This document shows positions 34,792 to 43,570 of a stretch of DNA of 64,000 nucleotides, piece after piece. Positions within the stretch are counted from its first letter, which is position 1. Every line of letters starts with the position of its first letter. Origin of the DNA: Roseobacter ponti (GTDB lineage Bacteria; Pseudomonadota; Alphaproteobacteria; Rhodobacterales; Rhodobacteraceae); NCBI RefSeq assembly GCF_012932215.1, contig NZ_CP048788.1, positions 3,286,001 through 3,350,000 on the forward strand. The letters are read 5' to 3'. Below the pieces are notes generated by a model, which ran no database searches, was not told where the DNA came from, and saw only the letters and a list, made by a program, of their open reading frames with translations. The position numbers and the translations under genes were made by a program.

Positions 34792-36129
34792 TCAGCCCGC
34801 AGGCCCGCCACCGGGCAGACGGACGACAGCACTCCGCCGGTAAAGCGATGTCACCTGACGGTGCCGGGTGCGGAACTGGCTGCGTCTTTTGAGCGCCGGC
34901 CGTGCGCCTGCGCGTTCCTCCAGTTTCAACGCCGGGTCATAGCTTACCACCCCCGCCGCAAAAGCGCGCAGCAGCAGGAAGAAATCAGTCCCTTCACACA
35001 GCAACACGTCCCGTCCGTAAGCGTATTCCACCGGCGGCCCGCGCCTGACCGAAGGGACATAGCAGGCCTGCGCATGTTTGCGGTTCCAGTGCGCGATCAG
35101 CCCGGTGTAATTCCAGAAGGCAGCGATACCACCATCACTATCTTTCAGAAAAAGACCGCCCTCAATGTCAGTGATCCGGCCCGCCTGCGGATCAAAGCCG
35201 TCCATCTCCAAAGAAAGCCCCGTCAGCGCAACGGGTCCGCTGCCAACGGTATAGACGCCGCCAAAATTCAGGCGATCCGGCCTGCCTGAGCGGTCAGGGT
35301 ATCCGTAGCGGCGCACGAATGCTTCCGCCCCCGCCTCGCGGTAGAAGCCGCCCGTGGGTTCAGGGGTCATCAGCGTCACAGCGCTGCGTGGGGTGTTGCG
35401 CACAAAGTCAGACACTCCGAACTGCTTGATTTCCCAACCTTGAAAATCAGGCGCTGCATGTCCGTTGGGGCGTATCCCGAGGGCAGCCTCGAGGGTGTAT
35501 CCACCACCGTTTGGCGCCCGGTATGGCACAGGACCATCGGCGCCGAGTTTTTGTGAGGGCAGCCATCCGGCGTCTGCAATATCCGTCAGTCCGGCGATCA
35601 GCATGCTGCGGGTATCGGTGCCGGTGTGTAGCAGGCCCAGATTGCTGAAAACGCCACGGCTTTCGAACTGACCGGCATCTCTGAAGGCGCGTACCACCGG
35701 GTCTTCGGCAAATCCTGCCCACGCGAGAATGCGTTCCCCCGGCACAACGCCGAGAAACAGCACGCGACCCGGTGCCCGCGAGCGGATGACGTCGGCGGGC
35801 GCACCCTCCGCGCCGCGCAGTAACCCCGAGAGGCGCACCTCAGGATAGGCCGGATACAAAATCAGCTGTGCATCGGGTGCGCGCGACAGACCGTCCGGCA
35901 ACAGCCAGTCCCAGATCAGCGGTGCTTTGACCCGGTCCCGGCGGCTGCCCGCAAGATCTGAGGTATCCGTGACCAGCCCGCCCTGTGGCAGAATGTTCAG
36001 CACACCGAAATCTGAGCCCAGATAGAGCTGATTCTTTGAATTATCGTTGGGTGCGAGCTCTTTGGCGAGAAATCCGGTCGCCCCTGTCGCCTCCATCCTC
36101 AAAATGAGCGCGGTCAGGGCGTCAGCCAT
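34792..36129 (-). CDS. MvaI/BcnI-family type II restriction endonuclease
   Basis: The 445-residue protein has the PD-(D/E)xK site of MvaI/BcnI nucleases: YTLEAALGIRPNGHAAPDF followed by GWEIKQFGV (Asp228, Glu233, Lys235). It is longer than MvaI (about 246 residues), the extra being an N-terminal region of about 200 residues. The start overlaps the vsr stop by one base (TAATG), and vsr overlaps the methyltransferase gene, giving a three-gene system M-vsr-R. By analogy the target would be CCNGG-like. Predicted specificity is inference. The C-terminus has a basic tail. Confidence 0.82.
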   Translation of the reverse strand: MADALTALILRMEATGATGFLAKELAPNDNSKNQLYLGSDFGVLNILPQGGLVTDTSDLAGSRRDRVKAPLIWDWLLPDGLSRAPDAQLILYPAYPEVRLSGLLRGAEGAPADVIRSRAPGRVLFLGVVPGERILAWAGFAEDPVVRAFRDAGQFESRGVFSNLGLLHTGTDTRSMLIAGLTDIADAGWLPSQKLGADGPVPYRAPNGGGYTLEAALGIRPNGHAAPDFQGWEIKQFGVSDFVRNTPRSAVTLMTPEPTGGFYREAGAEAFVRRYGYPDRSGRPDRLNFGGVYTVGSGPVALTGLSLEMDGFDPQAGRITDIEGGLFLKDSDGGIAAFWNYTGLIAHWNRKHAQACYVPSVRRGPPVEYAYGRDVLLCEGTDFFLLLRAFAAGVVSYDPALKLEERAGARPALKRRSQFRTRHRQVTSLYRRSAVVRLPGGGPAG

Positions 36130-36584
36130 TACGCGCGCCCCCTTATTTCAAGCTGCTCACCGCCTTCAGGCAACCAGGCCGCGAGGGCACCGGCCACGGC
36201 TTCTGCGCCGATCTTCTGCTGTCCCCTGAGCGCGCATTCCCAGATTGTCCCCACCCGCCACCCACCGGCGAGAAGTTCTGCCTCCTGCCTGGTGTCGCGT
36301 TCGCGGTTGCCGGTGATCTTGGCCTCCCAGAACGCGGTGCGGGTCGCGGGCAAGCGAAAGAGCGGACAGTCATGTCCGTGCCAGAAACAGCCATGCACAA
36401 AGATGACAGCCCGGTATTTTCTGAGCACCAGATCAGGACGCCCCGGCAGGCCTGCACCATGCAGACGGAACCGGAACCCCCGGGCATGCAGCGCGCGGCG
36501 GATCTGATGTTCGGGCTTTGTGTTTTTGCCGCGGACCGCGGACATATTGCGGCTGCGCGTGGCCGGGTCGTGAACGTCAGCCAC
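36129..36584 (-). CDS. vsr: Vsr very-short-patch mismatch-repair endonuclease
   Basis: The 151-residue protein has all Vsr hallmarks: RSRNMSAVRGKNTKPE, the catalytic aspartate in PGRPDLVLRKYRAVIFVHGCFWHGHDC, the zinc-site histidine/cysteine cluster (HGCFWHGHDC), FWEAKITGNRERD, and W at WRVGTIWECAL. Vsr nicks beside T:G mismatches made when 5-methylcytosine deaminates, so its presence predicts a C5-cytosine methyltransferase, which is encoded immediately upstream with an 8-base overlap. This is a complete protein with no sign of decay. Confidence 0.97.
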   Translation of the reverse strand: MADVHDPATRSRNMSAVRGKNTKPEHQIRRALHARGFRFRLHGAGLPGRPDLVLRKYRAVIFVHGCFWHGHDCPLFRLPATRTAFWEAKITGNRERDTRQEAELLAGGWRVGTIWECALRGQQKIGAEAVAGALAAWLPEGGEQLEIRGRA

Positions 36585-37806
36585 CGGCGGCCAGTCTTTG
36601 CGGCGCGGCCTCCCGCATCACGGTCAGAATATGAGGCTGCATGACCCGTGCGACCTCGGCAAAAACCGGAACGGCGACGGAATTGCCGAACTGTTTATAG
36701 GCCTGGGTGTCGGAGACCGGGATACGGAAACTTTCAGGATAGCCCATGAGCCGCGCGCATTCCCGGGGCGTCAGACGGCGCGGATTGAGGCCCTCGCCAC
36801 GGCTCACGAGAATCTCCGAGCCATCCTTGTAATATCGTGCGGAGAGCGTGCGCGCGATGCTGTCACCCGTCACGAGGCCATAGCCAAAACCGTTGCCTGC
36901 GGCTTTGTGCTTGGCCGCGTAGGCCTGCAGGTAGGCCCATAGTTTATCGGTAAGTGTATATTTGTCGCTGACCCGTGCATCCGCCCCGAGGGTGTAATGC
37001 CCTTCGGGCGCCTCGCTGCCATCTGAAGGATGCAGGACATCACGCACCCGCAGATGCCCACGTTCGGGCACCTGCATATCGTCAAAGCTGAACGGCACCG
37101 GATCGCGGAAACCGACAATAACGATGCGTTCGCGGTGCTGGGGCACGAAATGCGCCGCATCGATCACGCGGGTATGCAGGGTGTACCCAAGTTCTGCTGT
37201 GAGTTTGCGGCGGATCACTTCAAAGGTCTTGCCCTTATCGTGGCTTTTGAGGTTTTTCACGTTTTCCAGCAGAAACGCCGCGGGGCGATGGTGTTTCAGC
37301 ACCCGAAGGACATCGAAAAAGAGGGTGCCCTGGGTTTCATCGTCAAAGCCATGTGCGCGCCCGAGTGCGTTCTTTTTGGAAACGCCGGCGATGGAGAAGG
37401 GCTGGCAGGGAAAGCCTGCGACCAGCACGTCATGCGCGGGAATGTCTGCCGCGTCGACGTCGCGGATGTCACCGGCAAGGGGTCGGTTGTCTGGGAAATT
37501 TGCGAGATACGTCTGCTGTGCGTATTTGTCCCACTCGGAGGTGAAGACACAGCGCCCGCCCGCGCCCTCCATCGCTTTGCGCAGACCACCGATGCCGGCG
37601 AACAGATCAGCGAATGTGAAAACCGTTTCAGCCGGTGCCGCTTTGCGGGTGTCGATTTCCATGCGCAGCAGGTTCAGCACCGCTTCGCGCGGGACCTCTT
37701 CGCCGCGCTTCCAGCGGTAAATATGCCCTTCTGAATAGCCAAGCAGTTTCGCAGCTTCCGGCACACTGTGCCCTGCTTTGCGCAGCAAAAGGTCGAATTC
37801 GGTCAT
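36577..37806 (-). CDS. C5-cytosine DNA methyltransferase (Dcm-like) with N-terminal HTH
   Basis: The 409-residue enzyme has motif I FADLFAGIGGLRKAM, motif IV VLVAGFPCQPFSIAG with the nucleophile cysteine, motif VI FLLENVKNL, motif VIII QHRERI and motif X-type QFGNSVAVPVFAEVA. An N-terminal HTH of about 45 residues (EAAKLLGYSEGHIYRWKRGEEVPREAV) could autoregulate the operon, as seen for several m5C methyltransferases. The product is 5-methylcytosine in a CC(N)GG-type site, inferred from the Vsr and MvaI/BcnI neighbours. It leads the operon. Upstream is AGGAAGAG. Confidence 0.95.
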   Translation of the reverse strand: MTEFDLLLRKAGHSVPEAAKLLGYSEGHIYRWKRGEEVPREAVLNLLRMEIDTRKAAPAETVFTFADLFAGIGGLRKAMEGAGGRCVFTSEWDKYAQQTYLANFPDNRPLAGDIRDVDAADIPAHDVLVAGFPCQPFSIAGVSKKNALGRAHGFDDETQGTLFFDVLRVLKHHRPAAFLLENVKNLKSHDKGKTFEVIRRKLTAELGYTLHTRVIDAAHFVPQHRERIVIVGFRDPVPFSFDDMQVPERGHLRVRDVLHPSDGSEAPEGHYTLGADARVSDKYTLTDKLWAYLQAYAAKHKAAGNGFGYGLVTGDSIARTLSARYYKDGSEILVSRGEGLNPRRLTPRECARLMGYPESFRIPVSDTQAYKQFGNSVAVPVFAEVARVMQPHILTVMREAAPQRLAAGG

Positions 37807-38201
37807 ACTGCTCTTCCTCTTCCGCCAACGGGGGGAATTTTTCTGACATTATGGGCAGGAAGCTCCCTGTTGCCAAGAACATTCATGAAACACCGGCGAT
37901 TTTATCCGCGATCAGAGAGGTCATGCCGGGACTTCGGGTTTCACGTTCTCAACCGGCCACAGAGCTGGCCCTGCCACCTTCCCGCCAGCGCCCGACCGGA
38001 GGCACGGTCCCCGTCCTGCCGAATCCACAGGACCACAATATTTTCCCTTATCAATTAACTCAAATACTGTACGGTTACGCAGGGTCGCGCGCCGGCCATC
38101 CGGCCTGCAACGGACGGGCGGCGCAACACCTGACCAATATTCTGCCGGGATCGCCCGTTGAAGTGGCGGCCATGAAGCGGGACAGCAACAAGGAGACACG
38201 A
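37807..38201. promoter_or_regulatory. Divergent promoter region between R-M operon and BCCT gene
   Basis: About 395 bases without a supported gene. The reading frame of the BCCT gene stays open upstream to 37635 but has no convincing start there. An AT-rich patch at 38040-38070 (TTTTCCCTTATCAATTAACTC) probably holds the BCCT promoter. Operator sites are not obvious. Confidence 0.45.
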
Positions 38202-39875
38202 ATGGCGATCGAACCACCCCTCACGGATCTGCCGATCAAAACCGCCGACACGGGGTTTTACCGGGGATTCAGCGTTAACGTTACAGTCATCAGTAAAATC
38301 ATCATCAGCGCGCTTGTCGTCTGGGCGATTTTCTGGCCAATTCAGTCGGGCGCTGTCCTCAATGGTATGAACAGCTATATCCTCGGCAACTTCGCCGCTT
38401 GGTACATCTGGGTTGTCGCCTTCTTTGTCATTGTGTGTCTGGCACTTGCGATCTGGCCGACCGCGGGCAGACTTAAGCTGGGCCTTGATCACGAAGAACC
38501 GGAATTTACCAATTTTTCCTGGTTCTCGATGATGTTCGGTGCCGGTATCGGCGTGGGCATGCTGACATGGGCTGTCGCGGAACCCGTCGCACATTTCGGA
38601 AGCAACCCGGAAACGATCAAAGGTCTGACCACGGGCGGCGCTGCGGACAACGTACGCATGGCCTATAAATGGTCCTTCCTGCACTGGGGCTTCAGCGCCT
38701 GGGCGTGTTACGGCATCGCCGGACTGTCTCTGGCGTTCTTCAGCTACCGCAGAGGTCTGCCGCTGACGATCAGGTCGTCGCTCACACCGCTTTTCGGCAA
38801 AGCACTCTCCGGGCCTCTGGGCCATGTCATCGATATCGTTGCCGTTGTGGCAACCATTCTCGGCGTCGCGCAGACACTCGGGTTTGGTGTCGAGCAGTTT
38901 GTCGCGGGTCTGTCGCGGATCGGGATCGGCGGTCTGGTCAATGCTGAGGGCGGCGCCACGATGGCAGGTATCATTATCGCGATCATCGTGATTATGGGAG
39001 CCTCGACCCTCTCGGCACTCTCTGGCGTCGGTAAGGGCATCAAATGGCTGTCGAACATCAATATGGTGCTGTCGATTTTCCTGCTGAGCTTTTTTATCAT
39101 CTTCGGGGCCACCTGGTTCGGGGCGTCGGCGATGTTTGTCGGGCTCTGGGATTATGTTCTGGCGCTGCCGGGTATGAGCCTGAATGTCTGGAAATCAGAC
39201 GGTGTCGAAGGATCCGAAGCATTCCTTCTGGCACAATGGCAGGGCTGGTGGCCGGTCTTCTACTGGGCATGGTGGATCGCCTTTGCACCCTTCGTGGGCC
39301 TCTTCCTCGCGCGTATCTCACGCGGGCGGACGATCCGCGAGTTCGTGCTCGGGGCGCTTATCGTACCTGCCCTGATGTGCTTTGTCTGGTTCGCCTGGGC
39401 CGGTGGAACTGCCATCGATCTTGAGCTTAACGGCGGTGCCAACGGGGTCATCTTCGATGCCGCGAACGGCGACAAGATCTTTGCCATGACCGAGTTCATG
39501 CTGTCCCCGATCGCTGATGCCCTGGCCTGGGCCATGGCACTGCTGATCGTTGTGCTGCTGATGACCTTCCTTGTGACATCGGCAGACTCTGCTGTGCTGA
39601 TCGTGAACACGATCAACGCAGCAGGTGATGAAGGCCCGAAGGCACGGCCGCACATCCTCTTCTGGGGGGCGGCACTCGGCCTCGTGGTGGCCGGCCTGCT
39701 GATCTCGGGCGGTACATCAGCCATTCAGACCGCGATGGTGATCGGGGCGCTGCCCTTCTCCATCGTCATGGTGCTGATGTGTTTCTCACTGATCAAGGCG
39801 ATCTTCAATGATGGCCGGCGCGAGGCTGCGGGTGTTCCGACACTTGCTGAGCCGTCGGCGACACCGGCAGAATAA
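38202..39875 (+). CDS. BCCT-family betaine/choline/carnitine transporter
   Basis: The 557-residue protein has 12 spans of the LeuT fold and BCCT hallmarks: MMFGAGIGVGMLTWAVAEPVAHF, YKWSFLHWGFSAWACYGIAGLSLAFFSYR, the Trp-rich region QGWWPVFYWAWWIAFAPFVGLFLARISRGRT, and the second-half FLVTSADSAVLIV. It imports betaine, choline or related quaternary amines with Na+ or H+. The ATG at 38202 is chosen for the AAGGAG site 7 bases upstream. It has neither a long N- nor C-terminal osmosensory extension (the tail is about 30 residues), so nutrient uptake is as likely as osmoregulation. Confidence 0.95.
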   Translation: MAIEPPLTDLPIKTADTGFYRGFSVNVTVISKIIISALVVWAIFWPIQSGAVLNGMNSYILGNFAAWYIWVVAFFVIVCLALAIWPTAGRLKLGLDHEEPEFTNFSWFSMMFGAGIGVGMLTWAVAEPVAHFGSNPETIKGLTTGGAADNVRMAYKWSFLHWGFSAWACYGIAGLSLAFFSYRRGLPLTIRSSLTPLFGKALSGPLGHVIDIVAVVATILGVAQTLGFGVEQFVAGLSRIGIGGLVNAEGGATMAGIIIAIIVIMGASTLSALSGVGKGIKWLSNINMVLSIFLLSFFIIFGATWFGASAMFVGLWDYVLALPGMSLNVWKSDGVEGSEAFLLAQWQGWWPVFYWAWWIAFAPFVGLFLARISRGRTIREFVLGALIVPALMCFVWFAWAGGTAIDLELNGGANGVIFDAANGDKIFAMTEFMLSPIADALAWAMALLIVVLLMTFLVTSADSAVLIVNTINAAGDEGPKARPHILFWGAALGLVVAGLLISGGTSAIQTAMVIGALPFSIVMVLMCFSLIKAIFNDGRREAAGVPTLAEPSATPAE

Positions 39876-39901
39876 GGCGCGCCACAGCGTTCAGCAAAAA
39901 A

Positions 39902-39936
39902 GGCTCCGGGATCTGTCCCGGGGCCTTTTCTTTTTA
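39902..39936 (+). terminator. Strong intrinsic terminator after BCCT gene
   Basis: GGCTCCGGGA (39902-39911) pairs with TCCCGGGGCC (39916-39925) around a 4-base loop, followed by TTTTCTTTTTATT. An A-run precedes the stem at 39896-39901, so it may also work from the other side. This is the clearest terminator of the window. Confidence 0.93.
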
Positions 39937-40085
39937 TTATGGGAGAAAACCGGCCCGATATCTGTAATCAGATTCCGAATGCCCCCGGGCGCTCCCGTCG
40001 CACGGCGCCGCTCCTTTCTCCAGCAAAAACCATGACGAAACCCGCTTAGATTTGACGCCATCCTGCGCGGCAGGTAGGAGCGGGT

Positions 40086-41552
40086 ATGCCGCTGTCTGCC
40101 GATACTGTTTTGCCACCGGGGATAAAAGGTCCCGGATACGACCCGGCGCGGGCCGGCACCGGTATCGTTCATTTCGGTCCCGGCGCCTTTCACCGGGCCC
40201 ATCAGGCGGCCTGCACCGACGCGGCCCTCACAAGAAGCAGTGGCGACTGGCGGATCCTGGGCGTCAGCCTGCAAAGCACCGCCGTCGCTGATGCGCTCAG
40301 CGAACAGGACGGTCGATATACTCTTGTTACCCGCCCGGGCCCCGGCAGCACACCGCACCTCCAGGTCATCGGCAGCATCGCAGGGGCCCTCGCCGCGGTG
40401 CGCTGCACGGACGGGGTGCTTGCGGCGTTGCAGAACCCCGCCACCCGGATCGTCAGCATGACGGTAACCGAGAAGGCTTACGGCCTCGACCGCGCAACCG
40501 GCCGGCTTGATCCCGGTCACCCAGCGGTGCGCGATGACCTTGTACGGCCCGATACGCCAACGGGTCTCGCCGGGCTGATCACCGAAGGCCTGCGGCGGCG
40601 GCGCGCGGCGAACACGGGGCCTTTTACCGTCCTGTGCTGTGACAACCTGCCGGACAACGGGAGCATGGTGCGCAATGTGATACTGGATTTCGCCCGCCGC
40701 ACCGACGCCTCTCTTGCGGACTGGATTGCGGAGCACGTGACCTTTCCCGCGACCATGGTTGACCGGATTACTCCGGCACCGACCGCAGACCTCAGAGCAG
40801 AAGTGGCGGACCTTCTGGGAAGCGCAGACAATGCAGCGGTTGAGACCGAACCCTTTACCCAGTGGGTTATCGAAGACCGGTTCTGTGCGGGACGGCCCGA
40901 CTGGGAGGCCGGTGGCGCGCTTTTTGTCAGCGACGTCGCTCCCTTTGAAAACATGAAACTGCGTATGCTCAACGGGGCGCACTCGCTGATCGCTTATACC
41001 GGCGTTCTGTGCGGTTTTCCTTTCGTGCGCGACGCGATCGGCAACCCGCAGTTACGCGCAGTTGTGCGGCGGCATATGCAGGCGGCGGCGGCAACCCTGG
41101 ATCCGATCGGCGGTTTTGATTTCGACGGTTACGCCGATGATCTGATGCAGCGGTTTGCCAATCCGCAGATCGCACATAAGACCGCACAGATTGCCATGGA
41201 CGGCAGCCAGAAGATGCCGCAGCGGATATTCGCACCTGCCCTTGCCGCAAAAACCCGCGGGCTGGACATCACGCCTTTTGCCACTGCGACAGCGGTCTGG
41301 CTGAGATACACCGCCGGCCTCACCCCGGACGGGCAGCGATATGAGGTGCAGGATCCGCGGTCGGATGAGTTGCGCGGACTGCATGCCGGCGGCGCAGACG
41401 CGCGCGGGATCACTGCGCGGCTGGCAGCGTTGCCGGGGCTTCTGCCTGAGGGTCTGTCGGGAGATCCGGGCTGGAATGACGCGGTAGCGCAGAAACTTGC
41501 GCCGATGCTACAGGGAGATGCGGCCGCAATCCTTGATGCGGTCTCGGGCTGA
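40086..41552 (+). CDS. Mannitol dehydrogenase-family polyol/uronate reductase (UxuB-like)
   Basis: The 488-residue protein has the mannitol dehydrogenase N-terminal NAD domain (GIVHFGPGAFHRAHQA, VSLQS, VSMTVTEKAYG, VLCCDNLPDNG) and C-terminal domain (FENMKLRMLNGAHSLIAYTG; catalytic Lys in the KxRxLNG/H region, and QIAMDGSQKMPQRI). Members reduce or oxidise fructose/mannitol, fructuronate/mannonate or tagaturonate/altronate. Fructuronate reductase is plausible given the nearby gluconate genes, but the sequence alone does not decide. The start at 40086 follows GGTAGGAG. It is followed 237 bases later by an ABC importer. Confidence 0.9.
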   Translation: MPLSADTVLPPGIKGPGYDPARAGTGIVHFGPGAFHRAHQAACTDAALTRSSGDWRILGVSLQSTAVADALSEQDGRYTLVTRPGPGSTPHLQVIGSIAGALAAVRCTDGVLAALQNPATRIVSMTVTEKAYGLDRATGRLDPGHPAVRDDLVRPDTPTGLAGLITEGLRRRRAANTGPFTVLCCDNLPDNGSMVRNVILDFARRTDASLADWIAEHVTFPATMVDRITPAPTADLRAEVADLLGSADNAAVETEPFTQWVIEDRFCAGRPDWEAGGALFVSDVAPFENMKLRMLNGAHSLIAYTGVLCGFPFVRDAIGNPQLRAVVRRHMQAAAATLDPIGGFDFDGYADDLMQRFANPQIAHKTAQIAMDGSQKMPQRIFAPALAAKTRGLDITPFATATAVWLRYTAGLTPDGQRYEVQDPRSDELRGLHAGGADARGITARLAALPGLLPEGLSGDPGWNDAVAQKLAPMLQGDAAAILDAVSG

Positions 41553-41615
41553 AGACCGGGCGACCACGTCTTACTGCTGCCGCACGGCCAGGCCACTGCG
41601 GCGTCAGGAACCGCA

Positions 41616-41635
41616 AACCCCATCACAGAGGGGTT
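41616..41635 (+). terminator. Weak hairpin after the mannitol dehydrogenase-family gene
   Basis: AACCCC (41616-41621) and GGGGTT (41630-41635) pair around an 8-base loop, followed by CGGTCGTTCTTAATTT, a poor T-run. It may end the transcript before the ABC operon. Confidence 0.35.
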
Positions 41636-41789
41636 CGGTCGTTCTTAATTTCAGCTCAGAACGGGAAACTTTCCCGCTCCGGACAGAAATAATGGTCCAC
41701 GGGACCTTTGTGCGTGGGTGATCTGGCAGTTTTTCAGGAAACGATCCTATATCCGCCTCACCATACCGGAACTGAAGGGGGACAGACCC

Positions 41790-42797
41790 GTGAGAATGAT
41801 ATTCGCCGCACTTCTGGCCGCTCTGGCCGCCGTTGTACCTGCTCAGATCAGCGCTCAGGAGCGTGTGGAGTTTGAGATCGGGTACATGCCGATCCTGCCC
41901 GTATCACAGCTTTTCATCGGGCTGGAAGAAGGCTGGATTGATGAGGCAGGCATCACACCGGATCTGGTACAGTTTCAGAACGGTCCGGCCATGGTGCAGG
42001 CGCTGCTGGCCGGGCAGCTTGACGTGGCCTATTTCGGGATCGGCCCTGCGATGGTCGCACGTGCCCGCGGTGCAGACATCAAGGTCGTCAGCTCCAATAT
42101 CGTTGAGCAGATTTCCGTGGTCGCACTGGGTGAACTGGCCCCCTATTTCGACGGTGATCATGCAACCGCGTTTGACCGGTTTGCCGCCGACAAAGGACGC
42201 AGGGCCGTGATCACAACCTTCCCAACCGGATCTGTGCCTGAGACGGTTCTGCAGTTCTGGCTGCGCCGACAGCTTGGCGCAGATGTGGATCAGGTCGAGA
42301 TCATTTTTCAGGGGGCAGCCCAGGTGCAGCAGGCGCTGCTGACCGGTGCCGTTGATGGCGCGGCAATCCTTGAACCGATCGTCTCGATTGTAACCTCGCG
42401 CCTTGATGATGCGGTGGTCGTGGCTGCGGGCTCTGAGCTTTTCCCAGGTCAGCCCGGTGCGGTGCTGGCGGTGCGATCGGAGGCGATCGCGGCGTACCCC
42501 GATCAGGTCCGCGCGCTGGTCGCGGCACATAAACGTGCCACTGACCTGCTGGTGAACGATGCCGAAGCCGCCACGCCGGCCGTTGCGAAATATGTCGGTG
42601 GTGGCCGTCTTGATCCGAAGATCATCCGGACCGCCATCGAAGGCTCCGCCGCCGGCTTTGTGTCTGACCCCAACTTCATCATTGAGGGTACACGCGTCAT
42701 GCATGATTTTCAGGCGGAGATCGGAACACTCAAAAAGCCGGTTGATCTGGATGCGCTCTTTGACGTTTCAATCTACGACTCTTTGTCCGGAGGCTGA
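41790..42797 (+). CDS. TauA/SsuA-like ABC transporter substrate-binding protein
   Basis: The 335-residue protein has a Sec signal (MRMIFAALLAALAAVVPAQISAQ, cleavage near ISAQ-ERV) and the NMT1/SsuA layout: GYMPILPVSQLFIGLEEGWIDEAGI, FQNGPAMVQALLAGQLDVAYFGIGPAM, and later TTFPTGSVPETVLQFWL. The GTG at 41790 is chosen because GGGGGA lies 7 bases upstream and it gives a normal signal peptide. It binds taurine, aliphatic sulfonates, nitrate or thiamine-precursor-like ligands. The true ligand is unknown. It is the first gene of a binding protein-permease-ATPase operon. Confidence 0.88.
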   Translation: MRMIFAALLAALAAVVPAQISAQERVEFEIGYMPILPVSQLFIGLEEGWIDEAGITPDLVQFQNGPAMVQALLAGQLDVAYFGIGPAMVARARGADIKVVSSNIVEQISVVALGELAPYFDGDHATAFDRFAADKGRRAVITTFPTGSVPETVLQFWLRRQLGADVDQVEIIFQGAAQVQQALLTGAVDGAAILEPIVSIVTSRLDDAVVVAAGSELFPGQPGAVLAVRSEAIAAYPDQVRALVAAHKRATDLLVNDAEAATPAVAKYVGGGRLDPKIIRTAIEGSAAGFVSDPNFIIEGTRVMHDFQAEIGTLKKPVDLDALFDVSIYDSLSGG

Positions 42798-42799
42798 AA

Positions 42800-43570
42800 T
42801 TGACTGCCCTGACTGAAACGAAAACCGGCCGTGCACTTCTGGGCGCGGCCGGTCTTCTGAGCTTTATCGCCTTGTGGAAATGCGCACAGGAATTCGAGTG
42901 GGTGCGACGCGGCACGATGCCCGACCCCTTTCTGCTGCCTGCGGCACTGATGGACGAATTCACCTCCGGGCGCCTTTTGCCTGCGGTGGGTTCAAGCCTC
43001 GTACATTATATCTGGGGGCTCTTTCTGGGCAGCCTTCTGGGATTCATCATTGGCATGGCCGTAGCCACGTCACGGGGTCTTGATGCCTATCATGCCTGGC
43101 TGGCGCGTATTCTGCGACCGATTCCGCCGCTGGCCTGGGTGGTCTTTGCCATCGCCTGGTTCAAGGTGAGCCACGCAGGGGCTGCCTTTGTGATCTCAAT
43201 CGGGGTCTTCTGGGTTAACTATTTCGCCACCTATTCTGCGGTCCGCAACGTTGATCCGCGGTTTTACGAACTGGCGCGCGCCTTTGGCCAGGGGGCCTAT
43301 TTCAAGCTGCATCGCTCGATCACGCTGCCCGCGGCCTCTCCGGGTATTCTGTCCGGTCTGCGCACAGGTGTGGGCCAGGCCTGGATGACACTCATAGCGG
43401 CCGAACTTCTGGGAGTGCCCGGTATGGGTCAGGAGATGAACTCAGCCGCCGGCGTCGGTGCATATGAGGCTGTGGTCATCTATATGCTGGCGATATCGCT
43501 GGTCTATACCATCAGTGACTGGCTGTTCAGTTTTGCCGAAGAAAGGATCCTGCGATGGCGCCCGTCCTGA
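42800..43570 (+). CDS. TauC/SsuC-like ABC transporter permease
   Basis: The 256-residue protein has about six spans and the EAA loop ELARAFGQGAYFKLHRSITLPAASPGILSGLRTGVGQAWMTLIAAELLG, as in nitrate/sulfonate/taurine permeases. The start is TTG, 2 bases after the previous stop and with GGAGG 6 bases upstream. The 16-base overlap with the ATPase gene indicates coupling. Together these three genes make one importer. Confidence 0.92.
   Translation: MTALTETKTGRALLGAAGLLSFIALWKCAQEFEWVRRGTMPDPFLLPAALMDEFTSGRLLPAVGSSLVHYIWGLFLGSLLGFIIGMAVATSRGLDAYHAWLARILRPIPPLAWVVFAIAWFKVSHAGAAFVISIGVFWVNYFATYSAVRNVDPRFYELARAFGQGAYFKLHRSITLPAASPGILSGLRTGVGQAWMTLIAAELLGVPGMGQEMNSAAGVGAYEAVVIYMLAISLVYTISDWLFSFAEERILRWRPS

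Noticed and set aside
34792-37806. Restriction cluster as part of a mobile island
   Set aside because: No integrase, attachment site or direct repeat is visible at its borders, and composition does not obviously change.
37635-38201. N-terminal extension of the BCCT transporter frame
   Set aside because: The extra 189 codons overlap the start of the divergent methyltransferase gene. The ATG at 38202 has AAGGAG and a normal BCCT N-terminus.
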